Shown: in pieces, positions 1 through 9,887 of the stretch
Numbering within the stretch: position 1 is the first letter of the stretch
How the letters are laid out: each line of letters begins with the position of its first letter
Source of the DNA: an uncultured bacterium
GTDB taxonomy: Bacteria > Bacillota > Clostridia > Oscillospirales > Acutalibacteraceae
Assembly: GCA_905215055.1 (NCBI GenBank)
Contig: CAJMOH010000005.1
Span: forward strand, 30,222 to 94,221
Length of the DNA: 64,000 nt
Direction: 5' to 3'
Notes under the pieces: generated by a model
Seen by the model: the letters and a program-made list of their open reading frames with translations, nothing else
What the model was told of the DNA's origin: nothing
The model's database searches: none
Position numbers and translations under genes: made by a program

Positions 1-160
1 CCTGCAAAAAGCCCGCCAAGGCCCCGTGTCCAGAGCCTTCCGTCTCCACCACCTGGGCGGAGGTCACCTGACCGTTCTCCACCTGGTAAATTTTAAACTG
101 GGCCGTGTGCCCAAAGTGCTGAAACACCTGGCCGTTTTCATAGGTTACTGCGATTTTCAT
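1..160 (-). CDS. NifX/NifB-family Fe-Mo cluster-binding-like protein (partial, 5' part)
   Basis: The reverse strand reads from ATG at 160 for 53 codons and runs off the window start. It begins MKIAVTYENGQVFQHFGHT, the typical start of the small dinitrogenase iron-molybdenum cofactor (NifX/NafY-like) domain, with the family's HFGH element. Family members are ~110-130 aa cytosolic proteins thought to bind Fe-S or Fe-Mo cluster precursors; in non-diazotrophic gut Clostridia their role is unknown. An AGAAGGGAG ribosome binding site precedes the start. It is divergent from the acetyltransferase at 260. Only the N-terminal half is visible. Confidence 0.75.
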   Translation of the reverse strand, partial: MKIAVTYENGQVFQHFGHTAQFKIYQVENGQVTSAQVVETEGSGHGALAGFLQ

Positions 161-259
161 AGAAAAGCGCTCCCTTCTGTATAAAGAATATCAAATGAAT
201 TGACAAAGGGGGATTCCTCATGTAAAATCGTTCTAGTTTCAAAAAAGGAGGATCCGCCC

Positions 260-1447
260 ATGCCCGTTCGCAAGCTGACTGAAAAAGAAGAGCTGCTGGA
301 AAGCGACCGGATTTGCAGCATTGCCTTTGCCGGTTCCTGGAGCCGGGAGGAGGCCATAAAAGCCCTGGAAGCGCCCTCGTCCCCGCCGCCGGTATCCTTT
401 GGATATTTCAACCAGGAGGGCGCGCTTACCGCCAGCATGGTGCTGCCAGAATATCAGGCACGGTATCAAGGGGAAGCCGTTCCCATAATCGGCGTGGGAG
501 GCGTAGCCTCTCTGCCAGAGCACCGATATGAAGGGGCCGTGCGGCAGATTTTCCAGACCGTCCTGCCCTGGATGCGGCAAAGGGGCGGGGTGTTTTCCGC
601 CCTCTACCCCTTTTCCCATGTCTATTACCGCAGGTTTGGCTACGAGCTGTGCCAGATCGCCTCTTACCACAAAATTCCCACCCAGGCGCTAAGCGCCTTC
701 CGCTGCACCTGCCAGGTCAGCATGGTCCAGCCCGGACAGGACCTGGATTCCCTCCAGGCGGTATACAGCGCCCGGCTGGGCCAATACAACCTGGCTGTCC
801 AGCGGGAGGACCGCCATTGGGAAAAGCTCATTGGAAAGGACCCCTGCAAGGAGCGGCGCTACGCCTATCTTTTGAAGGACAGCTCCGGCCCGTTGGCCTA
901 TGTCGTTTTCCAGGCCCAGGAGGCAACCCCCCATTCCAAGTCCGGCGCCATTCGGGAGCTGGCCTTTCAGGGGCCGGAGGGACTGCGCCAGCTTCTGGGA
1001 TTCCTCTACCGGCTGGCTGCCCAGTACGATTGGTTCACCGTTTCCCTGCCGGAAGACACCCCCTTGGCCGCCCTGATTCCAGAGTACTACGATCTGGAAG
1101 TAAGCTCTGGAGAACAGCCCATGGCCCGAATTCTCCATGTGGAGAAGGCTCTGGCCCGCAAAGCTCCCCAGGACGTCCGTTACACCGTGAAGGTGCGGGA
1201 CAACCTGCTGCCGGAAAACAACGGCGTATTCCGCGTTTCCGGAGGCAGCCCCGCCCCTGTGGAAAAGCTGCTGGACACCGCCCCTGCCGACCTCTCTGTG
1301 GACATCGGCACGCTGACTCAGCTCTGCCTGGGCTTTCTCTCCCTAGAGGGCGCCCTCTATAAGCCGGAAGCTCTTCTCTCCGGCAACCGGGCCGCCTTGG
1401 AGCAGGCATTTCCCAGAGAAGCTGTATTCCTAACGGAATTCTTTTAG
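260..1447 (+). CDS. Eis-like GNAT family N-acetyltransferase
   Basis: 395 aa. The N-terminal GNAT domain (about residues 1-150) contains an acetyl-CoA loop-like stretch VASLPEHRYEGAVRQI. A second GNAT-like half follows, and the C-terminus (YKPEALLSGNR... ending TEFF) resembles the SCP2-like domain of Eis ('enhanced intracellular survival') proteins, matching the family's ~400 aa length. Such enzymes acetylate amino groups of aminoglycosides or polyamine-like substrates from acetyl-CoA; the substrate here is unknown. I chose ATG 260 because AAGGAGG lies 10 nt upstream; an in-frame ATG at 200 has no such site. Confidence 0.85.
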   Translation: MPVRKLTEKEELLESDRICSIAFAGSWSREEAIKALEAPSSPPPVSFGYFNQEGALTASMVLPEYQARYQGEAVPIIGVGGVASLPEHRYEGAVRQIFQTVLPWMRQRGGVFSALYPFSHVYYRRFGYELCQIASYHKIPTQALSAFRCTCQVSMVQPGQDLDSLQAVYSARLGQYNLAVQREDRHWEKLIGKDPCKERRYAYLLKDSSGPLAYVVFQAQEATPHSKSGAIRELAFQGPEGLRQLLGFLYRLAAQYDWFTVSLPEDTPLAALIPEYYDLEVSSGEQPMARILHVEKALARKAPQDVRYTVKVRDNLLPENNGVFRVSGGSPAPVEKLLDTAPADLSVDIGTLTQLCLGFLSLEGALYKPEALLSGNRAALEQAFPREAVFLTEFF

Positions 1448-1454
1448 CCCCCGC

Positions 1455-1493
1455 AAGCCGCCTCCCTTTTTAGAGAAGGCGGCTTTTCTTTTT

Positions 1494-1496
<3 letters not shown>
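1455..1496. terminator. Bidirectional rho-independent terminator
   Basis: AAGCCGCCT (1455-1463) pairs with AGGCGGCTT (1477-1485), followed by a T-rich run to 1495. It sits between the convergent acetyltransferase and GH172 genes. Confidence 0.8.
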
Positions 1497-2591
<1,095 letters not shown>

Positions 2592-2693
2592 GTAAGCTCC
2601 ACCTTTCTTTCTCAATCTGATTTTTTCAAGCGGCCCCGCCGCTCGCGCAAGGCTATTGTAACACCTTCTCTTTTGGGATTCCAGTGTTTTTTC

Positions 2694-2721
2694 TTGACTT
2701 TTTCCATTCCTGTGCTATGCT
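2694..2721 (+). promoter_or_regulatory. Promoter of the MBL-fold hydrolase gene
   Basis: TTGACT (2694-2699), a 16-nt spacer, then TATGCT (2716-2721) with a TG at 2713-2714 forming an extended -10. The gene starts 37 nt downstream of the -10. Confidence 0.75.
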
Positions 2722-2757
2722 AAAGGCATCCAACAAAAACCAGAAGGGAGATCCCTT

Positions 2758-3546
2758 ATGAAAATCACCGTTTTAGGCAGCTGCTCCGGCACCGAGCCGT
2801 TCTCCGGCTGCCACCAAACCTCTGTCGCCGTGGAAACCGGCGGAAGAGTGTACTTCATCGACGCCGGGGAAAACGCCGGCTACGCCTCTTATTTGGCGGG
2901 TGTTCCCCAGCAGGACACCGCCGCCATCTTCATCACCCACACCCACATGGACCACACCGGCGGCCTGCCCCACCTACTGTGGAATTTCCGCAAGCTGTGC
3001 ACCATCAACCCGGACATCGCCGCCCGCATGGAGGGCCGGGTGATTCAGGTCCACATGCCGGACCTGTCCGTGTTTGACGGGGTCATGGCCATGCTCCGGG
3101 CCAGCGAGGGCAACTACGAGACCAACTTCCACCTGGACCCCCACCTGCTCCGGGACGGGGTGGCCTATGACCAAAACGGCTTCAAGCTGACAGCCTATCA
3201 CAACTACCATCTGGGAGCGCCTTCCCCGGGCCTGCCCTGGCTCAGCTACACCTTTGTGGTGGAGGCCGAGGGCAAGAAGGTGCTGTTCTCCGGGGACTTC
3301 CGCGACTTCTCGGAGATCGCCCCTCAGATGGAGGGCTGCGACCTGGTGTTCCTGGAGACAGGCCACCACACCGCCGCCGCCCTGTGCCAAGAGCTGAAGG
3401 ACTCCGGCATTCAGGTGGGCAAGGTGGTGTTCTACCACCACGGCCTGGAGATCCTCAACGACCGGGAAGGAGAGCTGACCGCCGCCAAAGCCGTGCTGGG
3501 CGACCAGATGACCTTCTCCAGCGATGGGTCTGTTTACGAGCTGTAA
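2758..3546 (+). CDS. MBL-fold metallo-hydrolase (RNase Z/phosphodiesterase-like)
   Basis: 262 aa metallo-beta-lactamase fold protein. The metal-binding motif HTHMDHTGG (H-x-H-x-D-H) is near residues 61-69. Further conserved positions are YHNYHLG, SGDF (the bridging Asp) near residue 180, and LETGHHT. The single-domain layout resembles RNase Z- or PqqB-like hydrolases acting on phosphodiesters or thioesters; the substrate is not determinable. AGAAGGGAG precedes the ATG. It has its own promoter and a strong terminator after it, so it is probably monocistronic. Confidence 0.85.
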   Translation: MKITVLGSCSGTEPFSGCHQTSVAVETGGRVYFIDAGENAGYASYLAGVPQQDTAAIFITHTHMDHTGGLPHLLWNFRKLCTINPDIAARMEGRVIQVHMPDLSVFDGVMAMLRASEGNYETNFHLDPHLLRDGVAYDQNGFKLTAYHNYHLGAPSPGLPWLSYTFVVEAEGKKVLFSGDFRDFSEIAPQMEGCDLVFLETGHHTAAALCQELKDSGIQVGKVVFYHHGLEILNDREGELTAAKAVLGDQMTFSSDGSVYEL

Positions 3547-3562
3547 CACATAAAAAAGCAGC

Positions 3563-3596
3563 CAGGGGCGCTCCTTTTGGGGCGCCCCTGTTTTTT
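3563..3596. terminator. Bidirectional terminator
   Basis: CAGGGGCGC (3563-3571) pairs with GCGCCCCTG (3582-3590), followed by six T. A run of A before the stem gives a T-run for the opposite strand, serving both convergent genes. Confidence 0.85.
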
Positions 3597-3615
3597 GTCC
3601 TTCCACAAGCGGGAT

Positions 3616-4506
3616 TCAGCCGGGAAAAGAGGGAAGAACGCTTTCTCTTCCCAGCGTTTTCCGGACAAACTCCCGGTACTCTTCCCACACTGTTTTCACG
3701 GAAAACCCAAGGACCTCCTCAAAGCCTCTGTCCTCCAAAAGACTTCGGAGAAACCGGGTACCCAGATAGTACCCCACGTCTCCCCTGCCCTGGTAGTTCA
3801 CCCAGTCTCCAAAATAGCGCTGATTGGCCCGGGTCATGGCAGGCAGGTCCCGGTCAAAGTCCTCCGCGATCTGAGCAAAATGGCTGCTGCACCAGGCCCG
3901 CCAGCCGTTTTTGTCCTGCTGGTAAAACTCCTCGTCTCCCGCCAGCTCCTGCTCGAAATACATGGCGACGCCTTCGGCAAACAGCTGCCACACAAACCGC
4001 TGGGGACCCTCCTCCACCTTCTGGCGGAAACAACCGTGCTGGCTGTGATAGATATGCCCCAACTCGTGGTAGATCAGGCCCTGCATGTCCCCCAGGGAGA
4101 CCCAGCCCAGCTCCAGGATTTTCTCCATGCCCAGCAGCACCGCGTCCCTGCCATTCAGGGCGGTGGCCCAGCCCGCCCCGTTGCACAGGCCCACATAGAG
4201 CACCAGGTCCGCGTCCAGGCCGCCGAACCTTTGGGCCAAGCGCTCCGAAAGCCCCTCCGTCGCCGCCAGGAAGGACTGGTGCATCTCCTCCAGCCGGGGG
4301 TGATTCCAAACCGCCTGCAGCACGGGCAGATAATCCTTTTCATAGGTGTAGCTGCCCGTTTGAAGGCAGTCGTTCATGTCGTCCTCAAAGAGAGAGGCGT
4401 CTTTCCCAAAGTGGGTCTGAGCATACGCCCGCCAAGCGGCAAGCTCAAACACGCCCTTTGGAAACAGGGCGGGAATTTCCGAAAAGGTATCCACACAGCG
4501 AAGCAT
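3616..4506 (-). CDS. Zn-dependent protease-like protein (HExxH, YjaZ/DUF2268-like)
   Basis: 296 aa from ATG 4506, preceded by AAGGAAGG; a GTG three codons upstream is also possible. The motif YHELGHIYHSQ gives the zincin HExxH near residue 170, and FAEGVAMYFE about 35 residues later supplies the likely third ligand glutamate, as in gluzincins of the DUF2268/YjaZ type. There is no signal peptide, so the protein is probably cytosolic. The cognate substrate is unknown. It lies between an MBL hydrolase and an aldo/keto reductase with no clear functional link. Confidence 0.75.
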   Translation of the reverse strand: MLRCVDTFSEIPALFPKGVFELAAWRAYAQTHFGKDASLFEDDMNDCLQTGSYTYEKDYLPVLQAVWNHPRLEEMHQSFLAATEGLSERLAQRFGGLDADLVLYVGLCNGAGWATALNGRDAVLLGMEKILELGWVSLGDMQGLIYHELGHIYHSQHGCFRQKVEEGPQRFVWQLFAEGVAMYFEQELAGDEEFYQQDKNGWRAWCSSHFAQIAEDFDRDLPAMTRANQRYFGDWVNYQGRGDVGYYLGTRFLRSLLEDRGFEEVLGFSVKTVWEEYREFVRKTLGRESVLPSFPG

Positions 4507-4554
4507 GGCCGGCACCTTCCTTTCTTTTGTCTCGGGAACCTGTGGGAAAAGCCG

Positions 4555-5583
4555 TTACACCTGCACCTTCCCCGCCAGGATATTTTTGTAGTCCTCCAAA
4601 TTCTGCTGAAGCAGGGTGGGGGTATCCAGGCCGTAGGGACATTTTTTCTTGCACTGACCACAGTGGAGGCAGTCCTCAATCTTCATCATCATGGCCTGGC
4701 TCTCGGGGGTCAGCCAGCCGGCGGAGGGGCTGCGGCGGATTAGCTGGCTCATGCGGGCGCACTGGTTGATGACAATCCCCGCGGGGCAGGGCATGCAATA
4801 GCCGCAGGCCCGGCAGAAGTTGCCGATCAGCTCCTTCCTGTCCTTCTCGATGACAGCCTGAATCTCCGGGTCCTCCATGGACGGGGGATTGTCAATGTAA
4901 GAGATAAACTCGTCCAGCTCGCTCTCCTTCTGCACGCCCCAGATGGGCAGGGCGTTGTCAAACTGGGCCTGCCAGGCGTAGGCCGCGGCGGAGTTGGTAA
5001 TCAGCCCGCCAGAAAGGCCCTTCATGGAGATAAAGCCCACGTTGTTCTCCCCGCACAGGTTCACCAGGGCGATGTCCCGCTCCGTGGCCAGATAGCAGAA
5101 GGGGAACTGGAGAGTGTCATACAGGCCGGAGGCAGCGGCCTCCTCCGCCACGCCCAGCCGGTGGTTGGTGATGCCAATAAACCGGATCTTTCCCTGGCGC
5201 TTGGCCTCCTCCATGGCCTCGTACAGACCAGTTCCGTCCCCGGGCTTGGGGCAGAAGGCCGGGTTGTGGAACTGGTACACATCGATGTAGTCGGTTTTCA
5301 GCAGGCGCAGGCTGGTCTCCAAATCCTGCCAGAAACCCTCCACGGTGGTGGAAGGCGTCTTGGTGGCGATGAAAATCTTGTCCCGCACGCCGGAAAGGGC
5401 CAGGCCCATTTTCTCCTCGCTGTCGGAGTAGGAGCGGGCGGTGTCAAAATAGGTAATACCGGCGTCAAAGGCCTTGCGGAGCAGCATCCCGGCGTAATCG
5501 GCGGAGACACGCTGGATGGGCAGGGCGCCAAAGCCGTTTTTGTTCACGGTAATGCCGGTGCGGCCCAGGGTGACAGTTTGCAT
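4555..5583 (-). CDS. Aldo/keto reductase with C-terminal 4Fe-4S ferredoxin-like domain
   Basis: 342 aa from ATG 5583 (AAAGGACG upstream; a start 6 codons further up lacks a site). The AKR barrel shows DTARSYSDSEE (catalytic Asp/Tyr region), IATKTPS (Lys) and YQFHNP (His). After about residue 240 come two Cys clusters: CRACGYCMPCPAG and CLHCGQCKKKCPYG, typical of the Fe-S AKR subgroup common in anaerobes. It probably couples NAD(P)H- or ferredoxin-dependent reduction of a carbonyl compound; the substrate is unknown. About 50 nt separate it from the zinc protease gene downstream on the same strand. Confidence 0.9.
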   Translation of the reverse strand: MQTVTLGRTGITVNKNGFGALPIQRVSADYAGMLLRKAFDAGITYFDTARSYSDSEEKMGLALSGVRDKIFIATKTPSTTVEGFWQDLETSLRLLKTDYIDVYQFHNPAFCPKPGDGTGLYEAMEEAKRQGKIRFIGITNHRLGVAEEAAASGLYDTLQFPFCYLATERDIALVNLCGENNVGFISMKGLSGGLITNSAAAYAWQAQFDNALPIWGVQKESELDEFISYIDNPPSMEDPEIQAVIEKDRKELIGNFCRACGYCMPCPAGIVINQCARMSQLIRRSPSAGWLTPESQAMMMKIEDCLHCGQCKKKCPYGLDTPTLLQQNLEDYKNILAGKVQV

Positions 5584-5728
5584 ACAAGCACGTCCTTTCA
5601 AAAAAAGATAGAGATGAAACAGGGCGGTTCTGTTTTTTCATTATACCACCTAAACCGGGCTTTAAGTCAACCCAAAGAAAAGCCGCCCCCGGCTGGGAGC
5701 GGCAAAACCAAAGGAACACGAAAGGCTC

Positions 5729-6244
5729 TTATACGCTGTTTTCTTTTCGGATCCGCTCCCGCAGCTCCTGGGCGGAAAGGGGGGCGTAGCCCGTCCGCTC
5801 CACCGAGACGCACAGGCTCCGGCAGCTGGCGTCCCGATAGGCGGGATTTCCATGGACATGGCCAAACACGTTGGCGTAGGGCATATTTCGGTTTACATAC
5901 AGCGGCTCGTGGGAGAGCAGGAAGAAGCCCTCCCACACCAGGGGCCAAGGCACTGCCTCGGCAAAGCCCAGCGACCGCCACTTCTCCGGGGAGCGGTGCC
6001 GGTCGTGGTTGCCCAGCACCAGCACCTTCCTGCCGTGAAGCTGGGACAGCAGGCTTTGGTCCTCCTCCTCTCCCCGGGCGGAGAAATCTCCCAGATGGAA
6101 CACCGTGTCCTCCTGCCCCACCCGCTCGTTCCAGCGGCGGACCAGCTCCTGGTCCATTTCCTCCACGGTGGCGAAGGGCCGGTTCTCATAGCGCAGGATG
6201 TTCCCGTCCCCAAAGTGTGTGTCGGCGATAAAATAGGTTGTCAC
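5729..6244 (-). CDS. Metallophosphoesterase (small, YfcE/MJ0936-like)
   Basis: 171 aa beginning with GTG that overlaps the upstream gene's TGA (GTGA), so the two are translationally coupled. Calcineurin-like metal motifs are complete: ADTHFGD, HLGDF, LGNHDRH, LSHEP and GHVHG. The N-terminal 'ADTHFGDGNILRYENRPF' pattern is typical of bacterial/phage phosphoesterases that watch over small phosphodiester substrates. The substrate is not known. It is the last gene of the long minus-strand run that starts with the peptide transporter. Confidence 0.88.
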   Translation of the reverse strand: MTTYFIADTHFGDGNILRYENRPFATVEEMDQELVRRWNERVGQEDTVFHLGDFSARGEEEDQSLLSQLHGRKVLVLGNHDRHRSPEKWRSLGFAEAVPWPLVWEGFFLLSHEPLYVNRNMPYANVFGHVHGNPAYRDASCRSLCVSVERTGYAPLSAQELRERIRKENSV

Positions 6245-7053
6245 AGATCCAAAACCTCCGCGGCGTGGGCAATCTGCTGGGACAGCGTGTCCCCGCCGTA
6301 TTCAGGCCGCCACTCGCTGTGGTAGTTTAAGCACCGGCACATCCAGTGGATGCCGTACTTGTCCACGCTCCTGCGGTAGTGAACATGACCGCAGACAGCG
6401 GCCTCCACCGGATAGCGGCGGTACAGCTCCCCAAATTTCCGAGAGCCTAAAAAGGCATTGAAATAAGACCAGTTGGCCTTCTCCTGGGGAACGGTAAAAT
6501 CCTTGATGGGCAGCATATGGGTGATAAGAATCAGCTTTTTGTCCGGATAGGCCGCCATGCGGGCCTCCAGCCGGGAGAGCATCCACTGGGTGCGGCCCAG
6601 GTTGTCGCGGGTCCAGGCGTTGCGCAGGGAGTCCTGCCAGGTGCGGCCCGCCAGGGACATTCTTTCAAACTCCTCAAAGCTGTAACGGCCGCTGCCAAAG
6701 GAGTAATCGTACCAGCCCACATCACCGATGAACACCCTGTCCCCCAGCACCACGTCCCGGCCGCAGAGACAGTGCTCGTCCTGCACATAGCGGTCATAGA
6801 TGGCGGCAATCTGATCCGGGTCTCCCTCAGGGCCCCACAGGTCGTGGTTGCCGGGCACAAACAGCACCCGGGCGCCGGAGTCCTGTTCAATTCGATTCAG
6901 GGTGTCCAGGGTTTCCTGCTGGGTTTCGCTCACGTCCCCGGCGATTACCGCCAGCCTGGCCCCCTGTTCCTTGATATAGCCGGCGAATTCCTTCGCCACC
7001 GGATACTCCCGGTTGATGTCCACATGAATGTCGGAAAGAAATACCGCTTTCAT
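6241..7053 (-). CDS. Metallophosphoesterase
   Basis: 270 aa with the calcineurin-like phosphoesterase motif set: SDIHVD (residues 7-12), AGDVSE, PGNHDLWG, THMLP and CGHVHYRR. Its ATG overlaps the transporter ATPase stop by 4 nt (ATGA), and its own stop overlaps the next start (GTGA), so three genes are coupled. The protein is cytosolic with no signal peptide. It belongs to a paralogous family to the following 171-aa protein, but the sequences are diverged. The function in relation to the peptide transporter is unknown. Confidence 0.88.
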   Translation of the reverse strand: MKAVFLSDIHVDINREYPVAKEFAGYIKEQGARLAVIAGDVSETQQETLDTLNRIEQDSGARVLFVPGNHDLWGPEGDPDQIAAIYDRYVQDEHCLCGRDVVLGDRVFIGDVGWYDYSFGSGRYSFEEFERMSLAGRTWQDSLRNAWTRDNLGRTQWMLSRLEARMAAYPDKKLILITHMLPIKDFTVPQEKANWSYFNAFLGSRKFGELYRRYPVEAAVCGHVHYRRSVDKYGIHWMCRCLNYHSEWRPEYGGDTLSQQIAHAAEVLDL

Positions 7054-8069
7054 TCCGTTTTTCCCTCCTTCTTCAACTCTACCGGTCTCAGGCCCGTGCG
7101 CTCCTCCACCCGGTGGCAGGCGCAGAACCGGCCTCCCTCAAATTCCCGCAGCTGGGGCTTTTCCACCTTGCACCGGTCCGTGCAGGCAAAGCAACGGGTG
7201 TGGAAGGGACAGCCCGCCGGGGGATGGGCCGGACTGGGCAGGTCGCCGGAAAGGATAATCCTCTCCCGGTCCCCCTCCACCTCCATAGAGGCGGAGAACA
7301 GCGCTTCGGTGTAGGGGTGCAGGGGCATTTGAGAAATGGCCGCTCCGTCTCCCAGCTCCACCAGATTGCCCAGGTACATCACGCCGATCCGGTCGGACAT
7401 ATAGGAAACCACGTTCAAGTCGTGGGAGATAAACAGGTAGGTCAGGCCAAACTGCTTCCGAAGATCCAGCAGCAGGTTCAGCACCTGGGCCTGCACAGAC
7501 ACGTCCAGGGCGGAAACAGGCTCGTCGCACACCACAAAGGCCGGGTCCAGGATCAGGGCGATGGCGATGGCCACCCGCTGGCGCTGGCCGCCGGAAAGCT
7601 CGTTGGGCCACCGGGTGCGGTAGCTTTCGTCCAGGCCCACAGCCTTGAGCACCTGGCTCACCTTCTCGTCCCGCTCCTGCTTGGTCTTGCCAATGCCGTG
7701 AATCCGCAGCGGCTCCTCCACCAGCCAGCCAATGGTCTTGTTGGGGTCAATGGAGGAATAGGGGTCCTGGAACACAATCTGCATCTGCTTGCACAGGTCC
7801 TTCCGCTCCCGGCGGGGCGGGCGGGTGATGTCCTTCCCGTTTAACAGGATTTCCCCCGAGGTGGGGTCCAGCAAATGCACCAGCATCTGCCCAAAGGTGG
7901 ACTTGCCGCAGCCAGACTCTCCCACCAGGCCGAACACCTCGCCCTTGTGAATGTCCAAATTCATGTCGTGTACCGCCATCACACGGTCCTTGCCTTGGCG
8001 GAATTCCTTGGTCAAGCCCCGAATTTCCAGAAGGGGGGCCTTGTTCTCTGCTTTCACTTGCGCGCTCAC
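7050..8069 (-). CDS. Oligopeptide/dipeptide ABC transporter ATP-binding protein (OppF/DppF type)
   Basis: 339 aa from GTG 8069, which overlaps the TGA of the upstream ATPase gene (GTGA); GGAGG lies 10 nt upstream. Walker A GESGCGKST, ABC signature LSGGQRQRVAIA, Walker B VVCDEPVSALD and the H-loop SHDL are present. The C-terminal oligo_HPY domain has Cys positions (CPFHTRCFACTDRC) typical of Fe-S-binding Opp/Dpp ATPases. It works as a heterodimer with the adjacent ATPase at the inner membrane, powering peptide (possibly nickel) uptake. Confidence 0.93.
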   Translation of the reverse strand: MSAQVKAENKAPLLEIRGLTKEFRQGKDRVMAVHDMNLDIHKGEVFGLVGESGCGKSTFGQMLVHLLDPTSGEILLNGKDITRPPRRERKDLCKQMQIVFQDPYSSIDPNKTIGWLVEEPLRIHGIGKTKQERDEKVSQVLKAVGLDESYRTRWPNELSGGQRQRVAIAIALILDPAFVVCDEPVSALDVSVQAQVLNLLLDLRKQFGLTYLFISHDLNVVSYMSDRIGVMYLGNLVELGDGAAISQMPLHPYTEALFSASMEVEGDRERIILSGDLPSPAHPPAGCPFHTRCFACTDRCKVEKPQLREFEGGRFCACHRVEERTGLRPVELKKEGKTE

Positions 8070-9049
8070 AGTCCCAATTCCTCCTTCGCGTCCACGCACA
8101 GGGCCATGTGGCCCTTATGGACCACCATGGGAGGCGTTTCCTTTTCACAGATGTCCCGGCACTTGTAGCACCGGTTGCAGAAGGGGCAGCCGTGCTCGGA
8201 CCGGTCCTCCAGGGCCGGCACTGTGCCGGGAATGGAGGAAAGCCGCTGGCCCCGCTTTGCCAGAGAGGGGATGGAGGCGATCAGCCCCTTGGTATAGGGG
8301 TGCAGGGGATGGGCCAGCACCTCCTGGGTGGTGCCGCTTTCCACCACCCGGCCGGCGTACATGATGTACACCCGGCTGCACATCTGGCGGATCACGCCCA
8401 GGTCATGGGAGATTAACAGCACGGCGGTGCCCATTTTCCTGTTCATGTCCCGGATCAGCTCCATGATCTGGGCCTGGATGGTCACGTCCAGGGCGGTGGT
8501 GGGCTCGTCGGCAATGAGCAGCTCCGGCTGATTGACCAGGGCCATGGCGATCATCACCCGCTGGCGCATGCCGCCGGACAGCCGGTGGGGATACTCGTTG
8601 TACAGACGCTCCACATCGGGCAGGCCCACCTGCTTCATCACGTCCAGGGCCTTCTGCTTGGCCTCCTCCTTAGAGGCGCCGTGAATGCGGGCGTTTTCTG
8701 CAATCTGCTTGCCCACTTTCATCAAGGGGTTCAGGGCAGTCATAGGCTCCTGGAAAATCATGGCGATGTTCCGGCCCCGGTACTGGTTCCACTGTTCCTC
8801 ATTCAGTCCCCGCAGCTCAGAGCCGTCAAACAAAATCTTCCCCTGGGGGATTTTGGCGCCCCTGGGCTGCAGGCCAATGGCGGACAAAGCCGTCATGGTT
8901 TTGCCGCAGCCGGATTCCCCCACCAGGGCCACCATCTCTCCCGGCTCAATCCGCACGCTGGTATCCCGCACCGCGTGGCAGGTTTTGCCCAGGTCAAAGT
9001 CCACGGTCAGGCTTTCGATGGAAAGCACAGGGATTTTCTTATCTGCCAT
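8066..9049 (-). CDS. Oligopeptide/dipeptide ABC transporter ATP-binding protein (OppD/DppD type)
   Basis: 327 aa. GESGCGKTMT (Walker A), LSGGMRQRVMIA (signature), LLIADEPTTALDVTIQ (Walker B/D-loop) and LISHDLGV (H-loop) are intact. The C-terminal oligo_HPY tail holds a Cys cluster (CPFCNRCYKCRDIC). The start has GGAGGTGA six nt upstream and lies inside the 3' end of the permease gene (11-nt overlap), so expression is coupled. It is the second NBD of the peptide importer. Confidence 0.93.
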   Translation of the reverse strand: MADKKIPVLSIESLTVDFDLGKTCHAVRDTSVRIEPGEMVALVGESGCGKTMTALSAIGLQPRGAKIPQGKILFDGSELRGLNEEQWNQYRGRNIAMIFQEPMTALNPLMKVGKQIAENARIHGASKEEAKQKALDVMKQVGLPDVERLYNEYPHRLSGGMRQRVMIAMALVNQPELLIADEPTTALDVTIQAQIMELIRDMNRKMGTAVLLISHDLGVIRQMCSRVYIMYAGRVVESGTTQEVLAHPLHPYTKGLIASIPSLAKRGQRLSSIPGTVPALEDRSEHGCPFCNRCYKCRDICEKETPPMVVHKGHMALCVDAKEELGL

Positions 9050-9869
9050 GCTCGGTCACCTCCTGCAGCGCGTCGCCAATCAGGTTAAAGCCCATCACCA
9101 GCAGGGTGATGGCCACGGCGGGTACCAGCACATACCAGCCCGCCTGAAGGATTTCCGCCTGGGCCTCGCTGAGCATTTTGCCAAAGCTGGGGGTGGGGGG
9201 CTGAATGCCCAGGCCCAGATAGGAAAGCCCCGCCTCGCTCATCACGGCGCCGGCAAAGCCCAGAGAGCTGGTGACGATCAGCTCCGGCACAATGTTGGGC
9301 AGAATGTGCCGGAAGATAATCCGCCCGTCTCCCGCGCCCCGAGACCGGGCCGCCTTGATAAACTCCGCGTCACGGTACTTGATAAAGCCGCTGCGGGTAA
9401 TGCGGGCAAACCGGGGAATGGACATGACTCCCAAGGCGAAAATCAGGTTTTGAATGCTGTTGCCAAACACGGCGATGAGCATCAGCGCCAGCAGCACGCC
9501 GGGGAAGGCCATCTGGGTGTCGATCAGCTTCATGATAACCTCGTCGATCTTCCCGCCGTAATACCCGGCAACAGCCCCCACGGCGCCGCCCACAACCAGG
9601 CCAAACACCACGGTGAGCGCCCCCACCAAAAAGGACACCCGGGCGCCCTCCATAATGCGGCTGAGCACGTCCCGGCCAAACTGATCCGTCCCCAGGGGAT
9701 GGGCGGCGGAAAAGAACTGCAGCTCGTTCTCCGTGTCCATCACGTCCGGGTCATAGGGCATATAGAAAAAGCCCACCACCATCAGCAGCACCATCAGCCC
9801 CACCATGCACAGGCCAATGATGAAATTCTTGTTGTGCAGACACTTTTTTAAAATGGTACTTAAACGCAA
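9039..9869 (-). CDS. Peptide ABC transporter permease (OppC/DppC type)
   Basis: 276 aa starting with TTG 9869; GGGAGGG is 8 nt upstream and no ATG fits. An N-terminal OppC_N segment with a first membrane helix (IGLCMVGLMVLLMVVGFF) is followed by the periplasmic-type loop HPLGTDQFGRDVLSR, a hallmark of DppC/OppC, then five hydrophobic helices with the EAA loop (GAGDGRIIFRHILPN). It forms the membrane channel with the OppB-type permease. It is 18 nt downstream of that gene. Confidence 0.92.
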   Translation of the reverse strand: MRLSTILKKCLHNKNFIIGLCMVGLMVLLMVVGFFYMPYDPDVMDTENELQFFSAAHPLGTDQFGRDVLSRIMEGARVSFLVGALTVVFGLVVGGAVGAVAGYYGGKIDEVIMKLIDTQMAFPGVLLALMLIAVFGNSIQNLIFALGVMSIPRFARITRSGFIKYRDAEFIKAARSRGAGDGRIIFRHILPNIVPELIVTSSLGFAGAVMSEAGLSYLGLGIQPPTPSFGKMLSEAQAEILQAGWYVLVPAVAITLLVMGFNLIGDALQEVTEHGR

Positions 9870-9887
9870 ACCTCTGTCCCTCCCTCT

